Of a stretch of 64,000 bases of DNA, positions 8,110 through 15,419 are shown one piece after another; position 1 is the stretch's first letter; each line of letters begins with the position of its first letter. Location of the stretch: assembly GCF_031846515.1 (NCBI RefSeq), contig NZ_JAVRHO010000002.1, forward strand, positions 124,001 to 188,000, in the 5' to 3' direction. Made by a program: the position numbers and the translations under genes. The notes beneath the pieces are model-generated. The model ran no database searches. It worked only from the letters and a program-made list of their open reading frames with translations, and was not told where the DNA came from. The stretch is from Autumnicola lenta. Its GTDB lineage: Bacteria; Bacteroidota; Bacteroidia; Flavobacteriales; Flavobacteriaceae.

Positions 8110-8367
8110 CTATTCCTTTCCAAAGTTTATTTTATTCCAGATCCTTTCATGACCAAAATAAAGTATCATTTTTGTAACCAACTCTACAGATCCTATTGCC
8201 ATAGCTGTCTTTATTTCACCAGTCAAAACCCACGATATTGCTACCGTATCCATTGTTCCTACTATTCTCCAGCTGACGGTTTTTGCAATACTGCGCATCG
8301 GTTTTTCTGCAGCCCTGTCTTTTTTGTAACTCTTTTTCGTCTTCGTCTGGTCAAGCAACATAAGCAT
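8110..8367 (-). CDS. DUF2061 small membrane protein, first gene of the cys operon
   Basis: An 85-aa protein with the DUF2061 signature (KTVSWRIVGTMDT...ELVTKMILYFGHERIW) and two predicted membrane helices. Function unknown. It stands two bases before cysH and behind the operon promoter, so it is co-expressed with sulfate assimilation; a role in sulfate or sulfite transport or electron supply is only an inference. The start could be either of two ATGs six bases apart (8367 or 8361). Confidence 0.85.
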   Translation of the reverse strand: MLMLLDQTKTKKSYKKDRAAEKPMRSIAKTVSWRIVGTMDTVAISWVLTGEIKTAMAIGSVELVTKMILYFGHERIWNKINFGKE

Positions 8368-8415
8368 AGTAATTCTTATTATTCTATTACCCTATCGGGC
8401 TACTAGGTTATACTG

Positions 8416-8446
8416 CAAATGTAAACTTCAATTTTAATTACTCCAA
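8416..8446 (-). promoter_or_regulatory. Bacteroidetes-type promoter of the cys operon
   Basis: TACATTTG (8416-8423) matches the TAnnTTTG -7 box exactly; TTG of the -33 box lies at 8444-8446 with a 20-nt spacer. Transcription would start about 40 nt before the DUF2061 gene. A 16-bp palindrome abuts the -33 box. Confidence 0.7.
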
Positions 8447-8448
8447 CT

Positions 8449-8464
8449 AATTAGAGCTCTAATT
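8449..8464. promoter_or_regulatory. 16-bp perfect palindrome, candidate Rrf2 operator
   Basis: AATTAGAGCTCTAATT is perfectly self-complementary and sits directly upstream of the -33 box of the cys operon promoter, 30 bp beyond the stop of the Rrf2 regulator gene. Position suggests either activation from just upstream of the polymerase or repression by overlap. Linking it to the neighbouring Rrf2 protein is inference from adjacency. Confidence 0.55.
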
Positions 8465-8493
8465 TACAGGATTTAACATTTATTTGTGGGATC

Positions 8494-8910
8494 CTACTCC
8501 TTTACAGCTAAATCGGCTAAAGTATTATCACCCAAAATCTTTAAAGTGCTGTCTCTTACCTGGATCATAAGGGCATGAACAGAACATTTTTCCTCGCTTG
8601 GACAATCTGAGCATTTCTCATAATAGTTGAGACTAACACACGGAACCATTGCTATAGGCCCTTCCAACACCCTTATCACTGAAGTCATTTTTATTTCTTC
8701 AGGTTCTTTGATTAGATAATAGCCTCCTCCCTTGCCTTTCTTGGCTCCCAGAAAACCTGACTTTCGCAGTTCCAGCAGAATACTTTCCAGAAACTTTTGG
8801 GAAATATTCTGACTCCTGGCAATTTCAGAGGTCTGCACCGGTTTATGCTCCGGTTGTTTTGCCATATACGACAATGCTTTTATTCCGTATTTTGTCTTTT
8901 TTGAAAGCAT
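8494..8910 (-). CDS. Rrf2-family transcriptional regulator with four-cysteine cluster
   Basis: A 138-aa DNA-binding protein of the Rrf2 family (IscR, NsrR, CymR). A winged helix-turn-helix occupies residues 1-65 (MLSKKTKYGIKALSYMA at the start, KFLESILLELRKSGFL recognition helix region, GKGGGYYL wing). Cysteines lie at C91, C100, C103 and C109; IscR uses C92, C98 and C104 for a 2Fe-2S cluster, so a redox or iron-sulfur sensor is plausible, although CymR-type regulators sense cysteine metabolism through a partner protein. Sitting between metZ and the cys operon, it most likely controls sulfate assimilation. Confidence 0.88.
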   Translation of the reverse strand: MLSKKTKYGIKALSYMAKQPEHKPVQTSEIARSQNISQKFLESILLELRKSGFLGAKKGKGGGYYLIKEPEEIKMTSVIRVLEGPIAMVPCVSLNYYEKCSDCPSEEKCSVHALMIQVRDSTLKILGDNTLADLAVKE

Positions 8911-8914
8911 AGCG

Positions 8915-8922
8915 CAAAGATA
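8915..8922 (-). promoter_or_regulatory. Possible -7 box of the Rrf2 gene
   Basis: TATCTTTG matches TAnnTTTG but ends only 4 nt before the ATG, so the transcript would be leaderless or nearly so. No TTG/TTTG was found at the proper -33 distance, which weakens the call. Confidence 0.35.
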
Positions 8923-8937
8923 ACTAAATTAAAAAGG

Positions 8938-9066
8938 TTCGGAGTTTGGAGTTGGTGGTTCGGAATCTTTTACATTTCACTCCCCTAAACACACCTCAAC
9001 CTGCGCGGCTAGACCTCCTTAAAAAAGATGGGAGCTTTTTGCATCCAACTACAACTCCGAACTCCA
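8938..9066. repeat. Degenerate intergenic repeats (heptamer TTTGGAG type) between metZ and rrf2
   Basis: TTCGGAGTTTGGAG at the start of the gap and its complement type (CTCCGAACTCCA) at 9052-9064 form an inverted pair. They are built from the same 7-bp unit (TTTGGAG/TTCGGAG) as the array at 43.0 kb. The middle has a C-rich tract (CTCCCCTAAACACACC) and AAAAAGCTCCCATC followed by T6 on the minus strand, which might serve as a weak terminator for metZ. No gene is seen. Confidence 0.5.
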
Positions 9067-9075
9067 GACTGTGAA

Positions 9076-10242
9076 CTACAAACTATTAAGTGCCTGCTTC
9101 AAATCAGCAATAATATCATCTACATGTTCAAGTCCTACGGAAACCCTTACAAGACCAGGCGTAATTCCTGCCTCCAGCTGGTCTTCCTCACTTAACTTGC
9201 TGTGTGTGGTAGATGCAGGATGCGTCACAATACTACGTGTATCTCCCAAATTTGCACTTCTGGAACATAATTTCACGCTGTCAATAAATATTCTTCCGGC
9301 TTCAATCCCGCCTTTTATTTCGAAGGAAATAATATTTCCGCCCAGTTTCATTTGCTTTTTGGCAATTTCATACTGCGGATGTGACTTCAGGAACGGATAT
9401 TTGACATTTTCAGCATTAGGCTCTTTTTCCAGAAATTCCGCTACTTTTAAAGCATTTTCACAATGTTTGTCAAGCCTTACAGCCAAAGTTTCAAGGCTCT
9501 TGGACAGCACCCATGCATTAAATGGTGATAAAGCAGGGCCTGTATTTCGTGAAAAAAGGTAAATTTCCCGGATTAAATCAGGATTACCGACCGTAACCCC
9601 CCCTAAAACACGTCCCTGGCCATCAATTAATTTCGTTGCCGAATGGATTACAAGATCTGCTCCAAATTTTATTGGATTTTGCAGGTATGGCGTTGCAAAG
9701 CAGTTATCAATGATCAAAATTAGGCTATGCTTTTTGGCAATTTCACCCAACCGCTCTAAATCCAAAATATCGACACCAGGATTTGTAGGAGTTTCAGCAA
9801 AAAGAATTTTTGTCTCCGGTTTTACCAGGCTTTCAATTTTGTCAACTTCATTTACATTAAAGTAGCTATGAGAAATATTCCATTTCGGAAAATATTTCGT
9901 AAACAAACCATGTGTAGAGCCAAAAACCGATCTTGCTGAAACAACGTGATCGCCACTATTCAGCAATGCGGCAAGCGTTGAAAATACAGCGGCCATACCG
10001 GTGGCAAAAGCATATCCGGTTTCTGCACCTTCCATTTTGGCGATTTTGTCGACAAATTCGGAAGTATTGGGATTGGTAAACCTGCTGTAAATATTCCTCT
10101 CTTTTTCTTCTGAAAATGAAGCCCTCATATCCTCGGCATCCTCAAATACATAACTGGAAGTTAAATACACTGGTGTGGAATGTTCTAAATGTTGTGAACG
10201 TTCCATTTGAGTTCTTACTGCAATAGTTTCAAATTTTTCCAT
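9076..10242 (-). CDS. metZ: O-succinylhomoserine sulfhydrylase-type PLP enzyme
   Basis: A 388-aa Cys/Met-metabolism PLP enzyme. The PLP lysine is in SATKLIDGQGR near residue 207; YSRFTNPN near 53 and the C-terminal SVGLEHVDDI stretch are family marks. The closest recognisable group is MetZ, which makes homocysteine directly from O-succinylhomoserine and sulfide, although cystathionine gamma-synthase activity cannot be excluded. Its start codon overlaps the stop of the metX-thrA fusion by one base, so it is translated in the same operon, directly after the enzyme supplying the activated homoserine. Confidence 0.85.
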   Translation of the reverse strand: MEKFETIAVRTQMERSQHLEHSTPVYLTSSYVFEDAEDMRASFSEEKERNIYSRFTNPNTSEFVDKIAKMEGAETGYAFATGMAAVFSTLAALLNSGDHVVSARSVFGSTHGLFTKYFPKWNISHSYFNVNEVDKIESLVKPETKILFAETPTNPGVDILDLERLGEIAKKHSLILIIDNCFATPYLQNPIKFGADLVIHSATKLIDGQGRVLGGVTVGNPDLIREIYLFSRNTGPALSPFNAWVLSKSLETLAVRLDKHCENALKVAEFLEKEPNAENVKYPFLKSHPQYEIAKKQMKLGGNIISFEIKGGIEAGRIFIDSVKLCSRSANLGDTRSIVTHPASTTHSKLSEEDQLEAGITPGLVRVSVGLEHVDDIIADLKQALNSL

Positions 10243-13200
10243 TAAGCTTTTTTTTCTGATAATTTTAATATGTCTCCAAATACACCTCTTGCAGTAACGG
10301 CAGCACCGGCACCGGCACCTTGAATCACAATTGGGCGGTCGCCGTAAGATTCGGTATATATCTCAAAAATTGAATCGGCACCCTTCACCTGCCCAAGACT
10401 GCTATCTGCTGGAACCGAAACCAGGTTCACTTCCAGCTCACCCTTGTCCTGTTGCAAATCTCCGGAAAGGTCTCCAATATACCGCAAAACATGATTTGGT
10501 TCTTGTTGGTCTTTTATCTTTTGATACCTTTCATCCAATTTCACCAAATTTGAAATAAAACTTCCTGCATCGCCGTCTCTTAAATCTTCCGAAACCAGAT
10601 TCTTAATTTTCACATCTTCAAACTCGTTTTGCAAATCAAGTTCCCTTGCCAAAATAAGTAGTTTTCTGCCCACATCATTTCCATTCAAATCTTCCCTGGG
10701 ATCAGGTTCTGTAAAGCCTTTATCAATAGCATCTTTAACGACACTGCTAAACGGTCTGTTTTCTGAAGAAAATGTATTGAAGAGATAACTTAACGTTCCC
10801 GAAAACACACCTCTTATCCTGGTAATATTTTCTCCGGAAAGATGCAGAATTCTGATCGTATCTATAAGCGGAAGTCCCGCACCTACGTTTGTTTCATAAA
10901 GATATCGCTTCTGATTTTTTTCCAAATCTTCCCGCAAACCTTTATAAAAATGCATATCCAAAGTGTTTGCAATTTTATTGGAGGAGATCAGGTCAAATCC
11001 ATTTTTAACAAGTTTGGAATATTGCTGAACAAAATCCTTACTGGCCGTATTATCAATTGCAATAAGGTTTTCCAGATGATGCAGCCGCGCGTAATCGATA
11101 ACTTCTGAAACTGAAGATTCTTTTTCTGATGTCTGCAACTTTTCTTTCCAGTCATCAGAAAGACCTTCGGAATCTACCAAAAGCTTTTGGGAATTGGCAA
11201 CAGCAAAAATATTCAGTTTAATTTTTTTCCGTTCTTCTATTGAAGCAGCCGAATGTAAAATCTGATCAATTAAGGTTCCGCCTACACTTCCATGTCCAAA
11301 AATGGCAATATTAATTTTTTTGTAAACCTCAAAAATTTCACCATGAATGACATTCAGTGCTTTATGAAGCTGAGTTCTTTTAACAACGAGGCTTACGTTT
11401 TTTCCGGTGACAGTATTGTTGAAAAGCAACGGCACGATCTGATTCCTGATGAGCGCATTATAAGGTTTATGAAAAGTACTCAAGTCCTGCCCCACTATAG
11501 ATATTACCGAAACATCATCTACAACAGAAATCTTATTCACATCCTTGGAATAAAAGTCACTTTCAAATTCCCTTTCCAGGGCCTTCACTGCGCGACTTGC
11601 ATTTTGGGCATCCACCACAAGACCTATACCCCTTTCTGAAGATCCCTGGGAAATTATACTGACACTTATTCCACTATCCCCGAGCGCCCGGAAAATTCTG
11701 GCATCAATTCCCGATTTTCCTAAAAGTCCGCGGCCTTCCAGATTGAGCAATGAATTATGTTCAAGAACCGATAATGACTTAATTCCTTCTTTCGAAGGTT
11801 TAGCGGTAATTAAAGTTCCTTTGTTATCATTATTAAACGTGTTTAAAATCCGTAGCGGAATATTTTTTTCAATTAAAGGAATAATCGTCTTAGCGTGCAA
11901 AATTGTAGCTCCGAAATTTGCCAATTCATTCGCTTCACTATAAGAAAGTTCCTCGATACGTTGCGCATTCCTAACTAAATCTGGATTTGCGGTGAAAATT
12001 CCGTCTACATGAGTGTAATTCTGCAACTCTTCCGCATCCAGGTAATTTGCCAGTAGTGCCGCAGAATAATTGCTTCCGTTTTTACCTAAAGTGGTAGTAT
12101 CTCCATTTGATGTTGAACCAATAAAACCAGTAATGACATTCACCGTCTGCCCGTTATGTACTCCAAAGTACTTAAGGAAATTTTCTTTTGAAACCGCTTC
12201 CAGAGGCTGGGCATTACCGAATTTATCATCGGTTTTTAAAAGCTTTCGGGCATCTGTGAAACGGGCCTTATGACCCCGTTGCTGCAGCACCTCCGTTATA
12301 AATTTGGCTGATATTATTTCCCCCTGGGCAAGCAACTGATCTTTCACCTTTAAGCTGTAATCGCCGAGTAAACGAACTCCTTCAAGTATATTTTCTATAT
12401 TTTTAAATTCTTCTGAAAAGTCCAGAGCATCATAACCGCCAATCTGGTATTTTTTGAATTTCCTCAAGGCATCGCTGTAATCCTGATTTGAAGCAGCCAT
12501 TTCCAACAAGTCTTCAAGTTGGCTGGTTGTCTTCCCTCTTGCAGAAACTACCACCCCTATTCGCTCCTCCTTTTCAATTTTATCCTCAATAATATTCAGA
12601 ACTGCTTTGATTCCATTTCCATTAGACAAAGATTTACCGCCAAATTTGACAATTTTCAGCTTATTTCCCTGCTGAAAAATTCCTGCTATGATCTGCTCTA
12701 CCTGCCTGGATTCTATTAAAAAAGCATCATGACCATGAACAGAATGGATTTCGCTGTAGGTAACTTTGTTGCTACTTTGTGCGAGCTGTCGGTGCGTTTC
12801 CCTATTTTCTTCAGCAGTAAAAAATAAATCTGAATCTACTCCGATAATAGTAATATTCCCTTCGATTCGCTCCAGAATTTTATCTAATTCGGGTCTGCCG
12901 CGGGCAACATCTATAGTTTTTAATAATTGATTCATCAACTTGTAAGCTCCAATCTGGAATCGCTCCTGGAGTTTATTACCATGATGTAACAACCAGCTTT
13001 CTACATTAAAGACCTGCAGCTCTTCATTCGTACTACGCTTAAAACGGGATTTGAAAGATTCTGGTGTGCGGTAACACAACATTGCGTGCATTCTCGCATC
13101 ATGCACAGGATTACTGGAATTATTAAGAAAAAGTTCCTGAACCTGGCAATTGGCAATTAGCCAGTCGGTAGATTTCCAGTCGGTAGCAATAGGTATTAAA

Positions 13201-13622
13201 TTTTGAGTAATAGAGGGATTAATCGCAGCCATTTCCCAGGCGATACCACCTCCAAGTGAACCTCCAATTAAGGCAAACAATTTTGCGATTTTCAATTCTT
13301 CCAGACCCAAAAGAAAGATTTCCGCGATATCCCGTGCGACAAAATCTTTATAATTTTCTATAATAAAGCCGTCATAGCCATTCCCGGGAATATTGAAAGA
13401 AAGGATAGTATATTTATTAGTATCTATACATTTTTCCTCACCAACAAGATCTTTCCACCAACCCTCATCTCCGGCCACGTTCGAATTTCCGGTAAGTGCA
13501 TGGTTAATCATTACAACCGGAGCTGTATCTAAAGGCTGACCAAAAATTTCGTAAGAAAGTTTAATATCCTGAAGCTTTCCGGCGGAATTCTTAAAATTTG
13601 CTATGTGAATTTCCTCTAGCAT
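10242..13622 (-). CDS. Trifunctional fusion: homoserine O-acyltransferase - aspartokinase - homoserine dehydrogenase
   Basis: One 1126-aa protein joins three Asp-family enzymes. Residues 1-320 are a MetX-type alpha/beta hydrolase acyltransferase: nucleophile S122 in GGSLGG, acid D265, base H298 in GHDAF. Residues 321-605 are aspartokinase (KFGGKS at 325-330, GKNGSN at 513-518), followed by two ACT-like regulatory domains to about 760. Residues 770-1126 are homoserine dehydrogenase: GHGSVGG NAD(P) motif at 776-782, NVGAGLPLID at 912-921, DLNGNDVGRK with D983 and K987. Only the aspartate-semialdehyde dehydrogenase step is missing between the domains. In the kinase domain Thr of KFGGT is Lys, and the GRxGSD motif has Arg to Lys and Asp to Asn changes, so its activity is open. 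Confidence 0.93.
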   Translation of the reverse strand: MLEEIHIANFKNSAGKLQDIKLSYEIFGQPLDTAPVVMINHALTGNSNVAGDEGWWKDLVGEEKCIDTNKYTILSFNIPGNGYDGFIIENYKDFVARDIAEIFLLGLEELKIAKLFALIGGSLGGGIAWEMAAINPSITQNLIPIATDWKSTDWLIANCQVQELFLNNSSNPVHDARMHAMLCYRTPESFKSRFKRSTNEELQVFNVESWLLHHGNKLQERFQIGAYKLMNQLLKTIDVARGRPELDKILERIEGNITIIGVDSDLFFTAEENRETHRQLAQSSNKVTYSEIHSVHGHDAFLIESRQVEQIIAGIFQQGNKLKIVKFGGKSLSNGNGIKAVLNIIEDKIEKEERIGVVVSARGKTTSQLEDLLEMAASNQDYSDALRKFKKYQIGGYDALDFSEEFKNIENILEGVRLLGDYSLKVKDQLLAQGEIISAKFITEVLQQRGHKARFTDARKLLKTDDKFGNAQPLEAVSKENFLKYFGVHNGQTVNVITGFIGSTSNGDTTTLGKNGSNYSAALLANYLDAEELQNYTHVDGIFTANPDLVRNAQRIEELSYSEANELANFGATILHAKTIIPLIEKNIPLRILNTFNNDNKGTLITAKPSKEGIKSLSVLEHNSLLNLEGRGLLGKSGIDARIFRALGDSGISVSIISQGSSERGIGLVVDAQNASRAVKALEREFESDFYSKDVNKISVVDDVSVISIVGQDLSTFHKPYNALIRNQIVPLLFNNTVTGKNVSLVVKRTQLHKALNVIHGEIFEVYKKINIAIFGHGSVGGTLIDQILHSAASIEERKKIKLNIFAVANSQKLLVDSEGLSDDWKEKLQTSEKESSVSEVIDYARLHHLENLIAIDNTASKDFVQQYSKLVKNGFDLISSNKIANTLDMHFYKGLREDLEKNQKRYLYETNVGAGLPLIDTIRILHLSGENITRIRGVFSGTLSYLFNTFSSENRPFSSVVKDAIDKGFTEPDPREDLNGNDVGRKLLILARELDLQNEFEDVKIKNLVSEDLRDGDAGSFISNLVKLDERYQKIKDQQEPNHVLRYIGDLSGDLQQDKGELEVNLVSVPADSSLGQVKGADSIFEIYTESYGDRPIVIQGAGAGAAVTARGVFGDILKLSEKKA

Positions 13623-13648
13623 TTTCTTTCCTTTTTTTGAAAGAATGA

Positions 13649-13677
13649 GGGAAAGAACATTTGAAACGCTCTTTCCC
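13649..13677 (-). other. Intercistronic hairpin between metY and the metX-thrA fusion
   Basis: GGGAAAGA and TCTTTCCC form an 8-bp stem that extends through G-U and A-U pairs to about 12 bp in the minus-strand RNA. It is not followed by a T run, so it is more likely an RNA stability or processing element than a terminator. It lies in the 94-nt gap between the two genes. Confidence 0.4.
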
Positions 13678-13716
13678 CTTACCTTCCAACCAACAAATTA
13701 ATTAAAACAGTGTCTC

Positions 13717-14994
13717 TTACTTAATTTTTGAAAAAGCTTCTTTTAAATCAGATTTAAGATCCTCTATATCTTCCAGACCTACAGATAACCTTATTAAATC
13801 CTGTGTTACACCTGTAGAAGCCTGTTGTTTCTCATCCAGCTGCTGGTGCGTGGTACTTGCAGGATGAATAATAAGAGATTTTGTATCTCCAATATTTGCG
13901 AGAAGCGAAAATATTTTTGTTTCATCTGCTACTGTTTGTGCAGAATCAAAACCTCCTTTTACTCCAAAAGTAACTAAACCACTTTGGCCTTCTGGAAGAT
14001 ATTTTTGTGCCAACTCATAGTATTTGCTTTCCTCCAGCCCAGGATAATTTACCCAGGTAACCTCTTCCTGTTGCTGAAGCCATTTTGCCAGTTCCAGTGC
14101 ACTTTCACTGTGTTGTTTTATTCTGACCTTTAATGTTTCCAGCCCCTGAAGTATCTGAAATGCATTAAACGGACTCAGTGCTGCGCCGTGATCACGCAAT
14201 CCTTCAATTCGCACTTTAGCAATAAATGCTGCTTCCTCCAGTGCGTCGTGATAAACCAGCCCGTGATAACCCGGAGAAGGTTCAGTAAATTCAGGAAATT
14301 TACCATTAGCCCAATTGAATTTGCCGGCGTCTATGATCACGCCCCCAAGCGCAGTTCCGTTACCATTAATATATTTTGTGAGTGAGTGAATAACAATGTC
14401 AGCGCCATGCTCAATAGGTTTTACCAGGTAAGAAGTAGCCACTGTGTTGTCTACGATAAAAGGCACCCCGAGCGCTTTAGCTTCCTTAGAAATAGCTTTA
14501 AGATCTAAAACATCCAGCTTTGGGTTTCCTAAAGACTCTACAAAAATAGCTCTCGTATTTTCCTTTGCTGCTTTTTTAAAGTTTTCAGGATTGGCGGGAT
14601 CCACAAAAGTGGTATTAATTCCCAGCCTTGGCAATGTTACGCTTAACAGGTTATATGTACCACCATAGAGGCTACTGGAAGCCACGATATGGTCTCCGGT
14701 TTTTAAAAGGGTAAGAAGCGTAGTATTAATAGCTGCCGTTCCAGAAGCTGTCACAACACCGGCAATTCCGCCGTCCAGCGCAGCAAGTCGCTGTTCTAAA
14801 ACATCGTTTGTAGGATTATTGATCCTGGTATAAATGTAACCTGGTTCTGACAGTGAAAATAAGTCGGCAGCATGTTTGGAATTCTTAAATACGTAGGAGG
14901 TAGATTGATAAATAGGAACTGCGCGTGTCCCTCCATTAGCGGTTACATCGTGTCCTGCGTGAAGTGCGTTGGTGGCAAATTTTTGTGTACTCAT
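13717..14994 (-). CDS. metY: O-acetylhomoserine aminocarboxypropyltransferase (sulfhydrylase)
   Basis: A 425-aa PLP enzyme joining O-acetylhomoserine with sulfide (or methanethiol) to give homocysteine (or methionine); many members also accept O-acetylserine. PLP lysine is in HSLTKYINGNG near residue 207, and the long FTEPSPGYHGLVYHD insertion near 240 distinguishes MetY from MetB/MetZ. It is the first structural gene after the tandem Met leader/terminator region. Having both MetY and MetZ in one operon suggests use of two acyl donors or a backup. No cysteine synthase gene is nearby. Confidence 0.93.
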   Translation of the reverse strand: MSTQKFATNALHAGHDVTANGGTRAVPIYQSTSYVFKNSKHAADLFSLSEPGYIYTRINNPTNDVLEQRLAALDGGIAGVVTASGTAAINTTLLTLLKTGDHIVASSSLYGGTYNLLSVTLPRLGINTTFVDPANPENFKKAAKENTRAIFVESLGNPKLDVLDLKAISKEAKALGVPFIVDNTVATSYLVKPIEHGADIVIHSLTKYINGNGTALGGVIIDAGKFNWANGKFPEFTEPSPGYHGLVYHDALEEAAFIAKVRIEGLRDHGAALSPFNAFQILQGLETLKVRIKQHSESALELAKWLQQQEEVTWVNYPGLEESKYYELAQKYLPEGQSGLVTFGVKGGFDSAQTVADETKIFSLLANIGDTKSLIIHPASTTHQQLDEKQQASTGVTQDLIRLSVGLEDIEDLKSDLKEAFSKIK

Positions 14995-15035
14995 AATTTC
15001 TATTTTTATATAATTCTGTTCGTTGGCGTTAAGTT

Positions 15036-15073
15036 AAAAAAAGTCCCCCAGGTTAGCTATTACCAGGGGGACT
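15036..15073 (-). terminator. Second attenuator terminator, 48 nt before metY
   Basis: AGTCCCCC/GGGGGACT (arms 15066-15073 and 15042-15049) with an inner GGT/ACC pair, followed on the minus strand by seven T. The 5' arm and loop contain TGGTAATAGC (15056-15065), the exact complement of GCTATTACCA within the preceding leader ORF (15114-15123). That 10-bp pairing would break the terminator. Confidence 0.85.
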
Positions 15074-15097
15074 CCGAATTGAACTATATAAACTAAA

Positions 15098-15184
15098 TTA
15101 TATTTCCGAGTTTTGGTAATAGCGTTTCATGTGACACATTCGCATCATCATCATTTCTCGTACCACTAGTTTTTGAATTGCCAT
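15098..15184 (-). CDS. Met-rich leader peptide 2 of the metY operon
   Basis: A 28-codon ORF whose middle reads REMMMMRMCHMKR: six internal ATG codons plus one TGT within nine residues. Codons 21-24 (CGC TAT TAC CAA) carry the 10-nt antiterminator arm complementary to the terminator that follows. A ribosome stalled on codons 11-16 leaves this arm free; one that finishes at the TAA hides it. This is the classic logic of amino-acid leader attenuation, here for methionine (or initiator-independent Met-tRNA charging). It is too short for standard gene finders. Confidence 0.8.
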   Translation of the reverse strand: MAIQKLVVREMMMMRMCHMKRYYQNSEI

Positions 15185-15247
15185 ATTACTTTTTCCTGCT
15201 TTAATCTTCAAGTCCTGTTCTAAAACCTTTTTCCGAATGACTGCAAT

Positions 15248-15278
15248 AAAAAAGCCGCTGCGATTGGCAGCGGCTTTT
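15248..15278 (-). terminator. First attenuator terminator in the metY leader
   Basis: A 12-bp GC-rich stem (AAAAGCCGCTGC with its complement, 5-nt loop) followed by a T run (six T, then ATT) on the minus strand. Its 5' arm CGCTGC can alternatively pair with GCAGCG, which forms codons 18-19 of leader peptide 1, giving a 6-bp antiterminator helix strengthened by an inner TTGCA/TGCAA pairing. Confidence 0.85.
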
Positions 15279-15295
15279 GCAAATATCTTTTCAGT

Positions 15296-15367
15296 TTATG
15301 CAATAAAGTACGCTGCGGAAGGTTTCCACATCATACACATCATCATGTTGCAATTAAACTGTTTCAT
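15296..15367 (-). CDS. Met-rich leader peptide 1 of the metY operon
   Basis: A 23-codon ORF with NMMMCMMW at codons 7-14: five internal Met codons plus two Cys codons (6 and 11). The start is about 13 nt after the predicted transcription start, and the TAA lies 18 nt before the first terminator. The antiterminator arm GCAGCG (codons 18-19) starts just beyond the footprint of a ribosome paused on the last Met codons. Its neighbour, leader 2, repeats the design with unrelated sequence, which argues against chance. Confidence 0.8.
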   Translation of the reverse strand: MKQFNCNMMMCMMWKPSAAYFIA

Positions 15368-15386
15368 TGTTTGTTATTCTCTAAGG

Positions 15387-15419
15387 CAAATATAACCACA
15401 CAAAATTCTATTTTCCAAA
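15387..15419 (-). promoter_or_regulatory. Bacteroidetes-type promoter of the met leader/operon
   Basis: TATATTTG (15387-15394) fits TAnnTTTG exactly and TTTG of the -33 box lies at 15416-15419, spacer 21 nt. Predicted start about 15380, leaving a very short 5' end before leader peptide 1. Confidence 0.75.
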
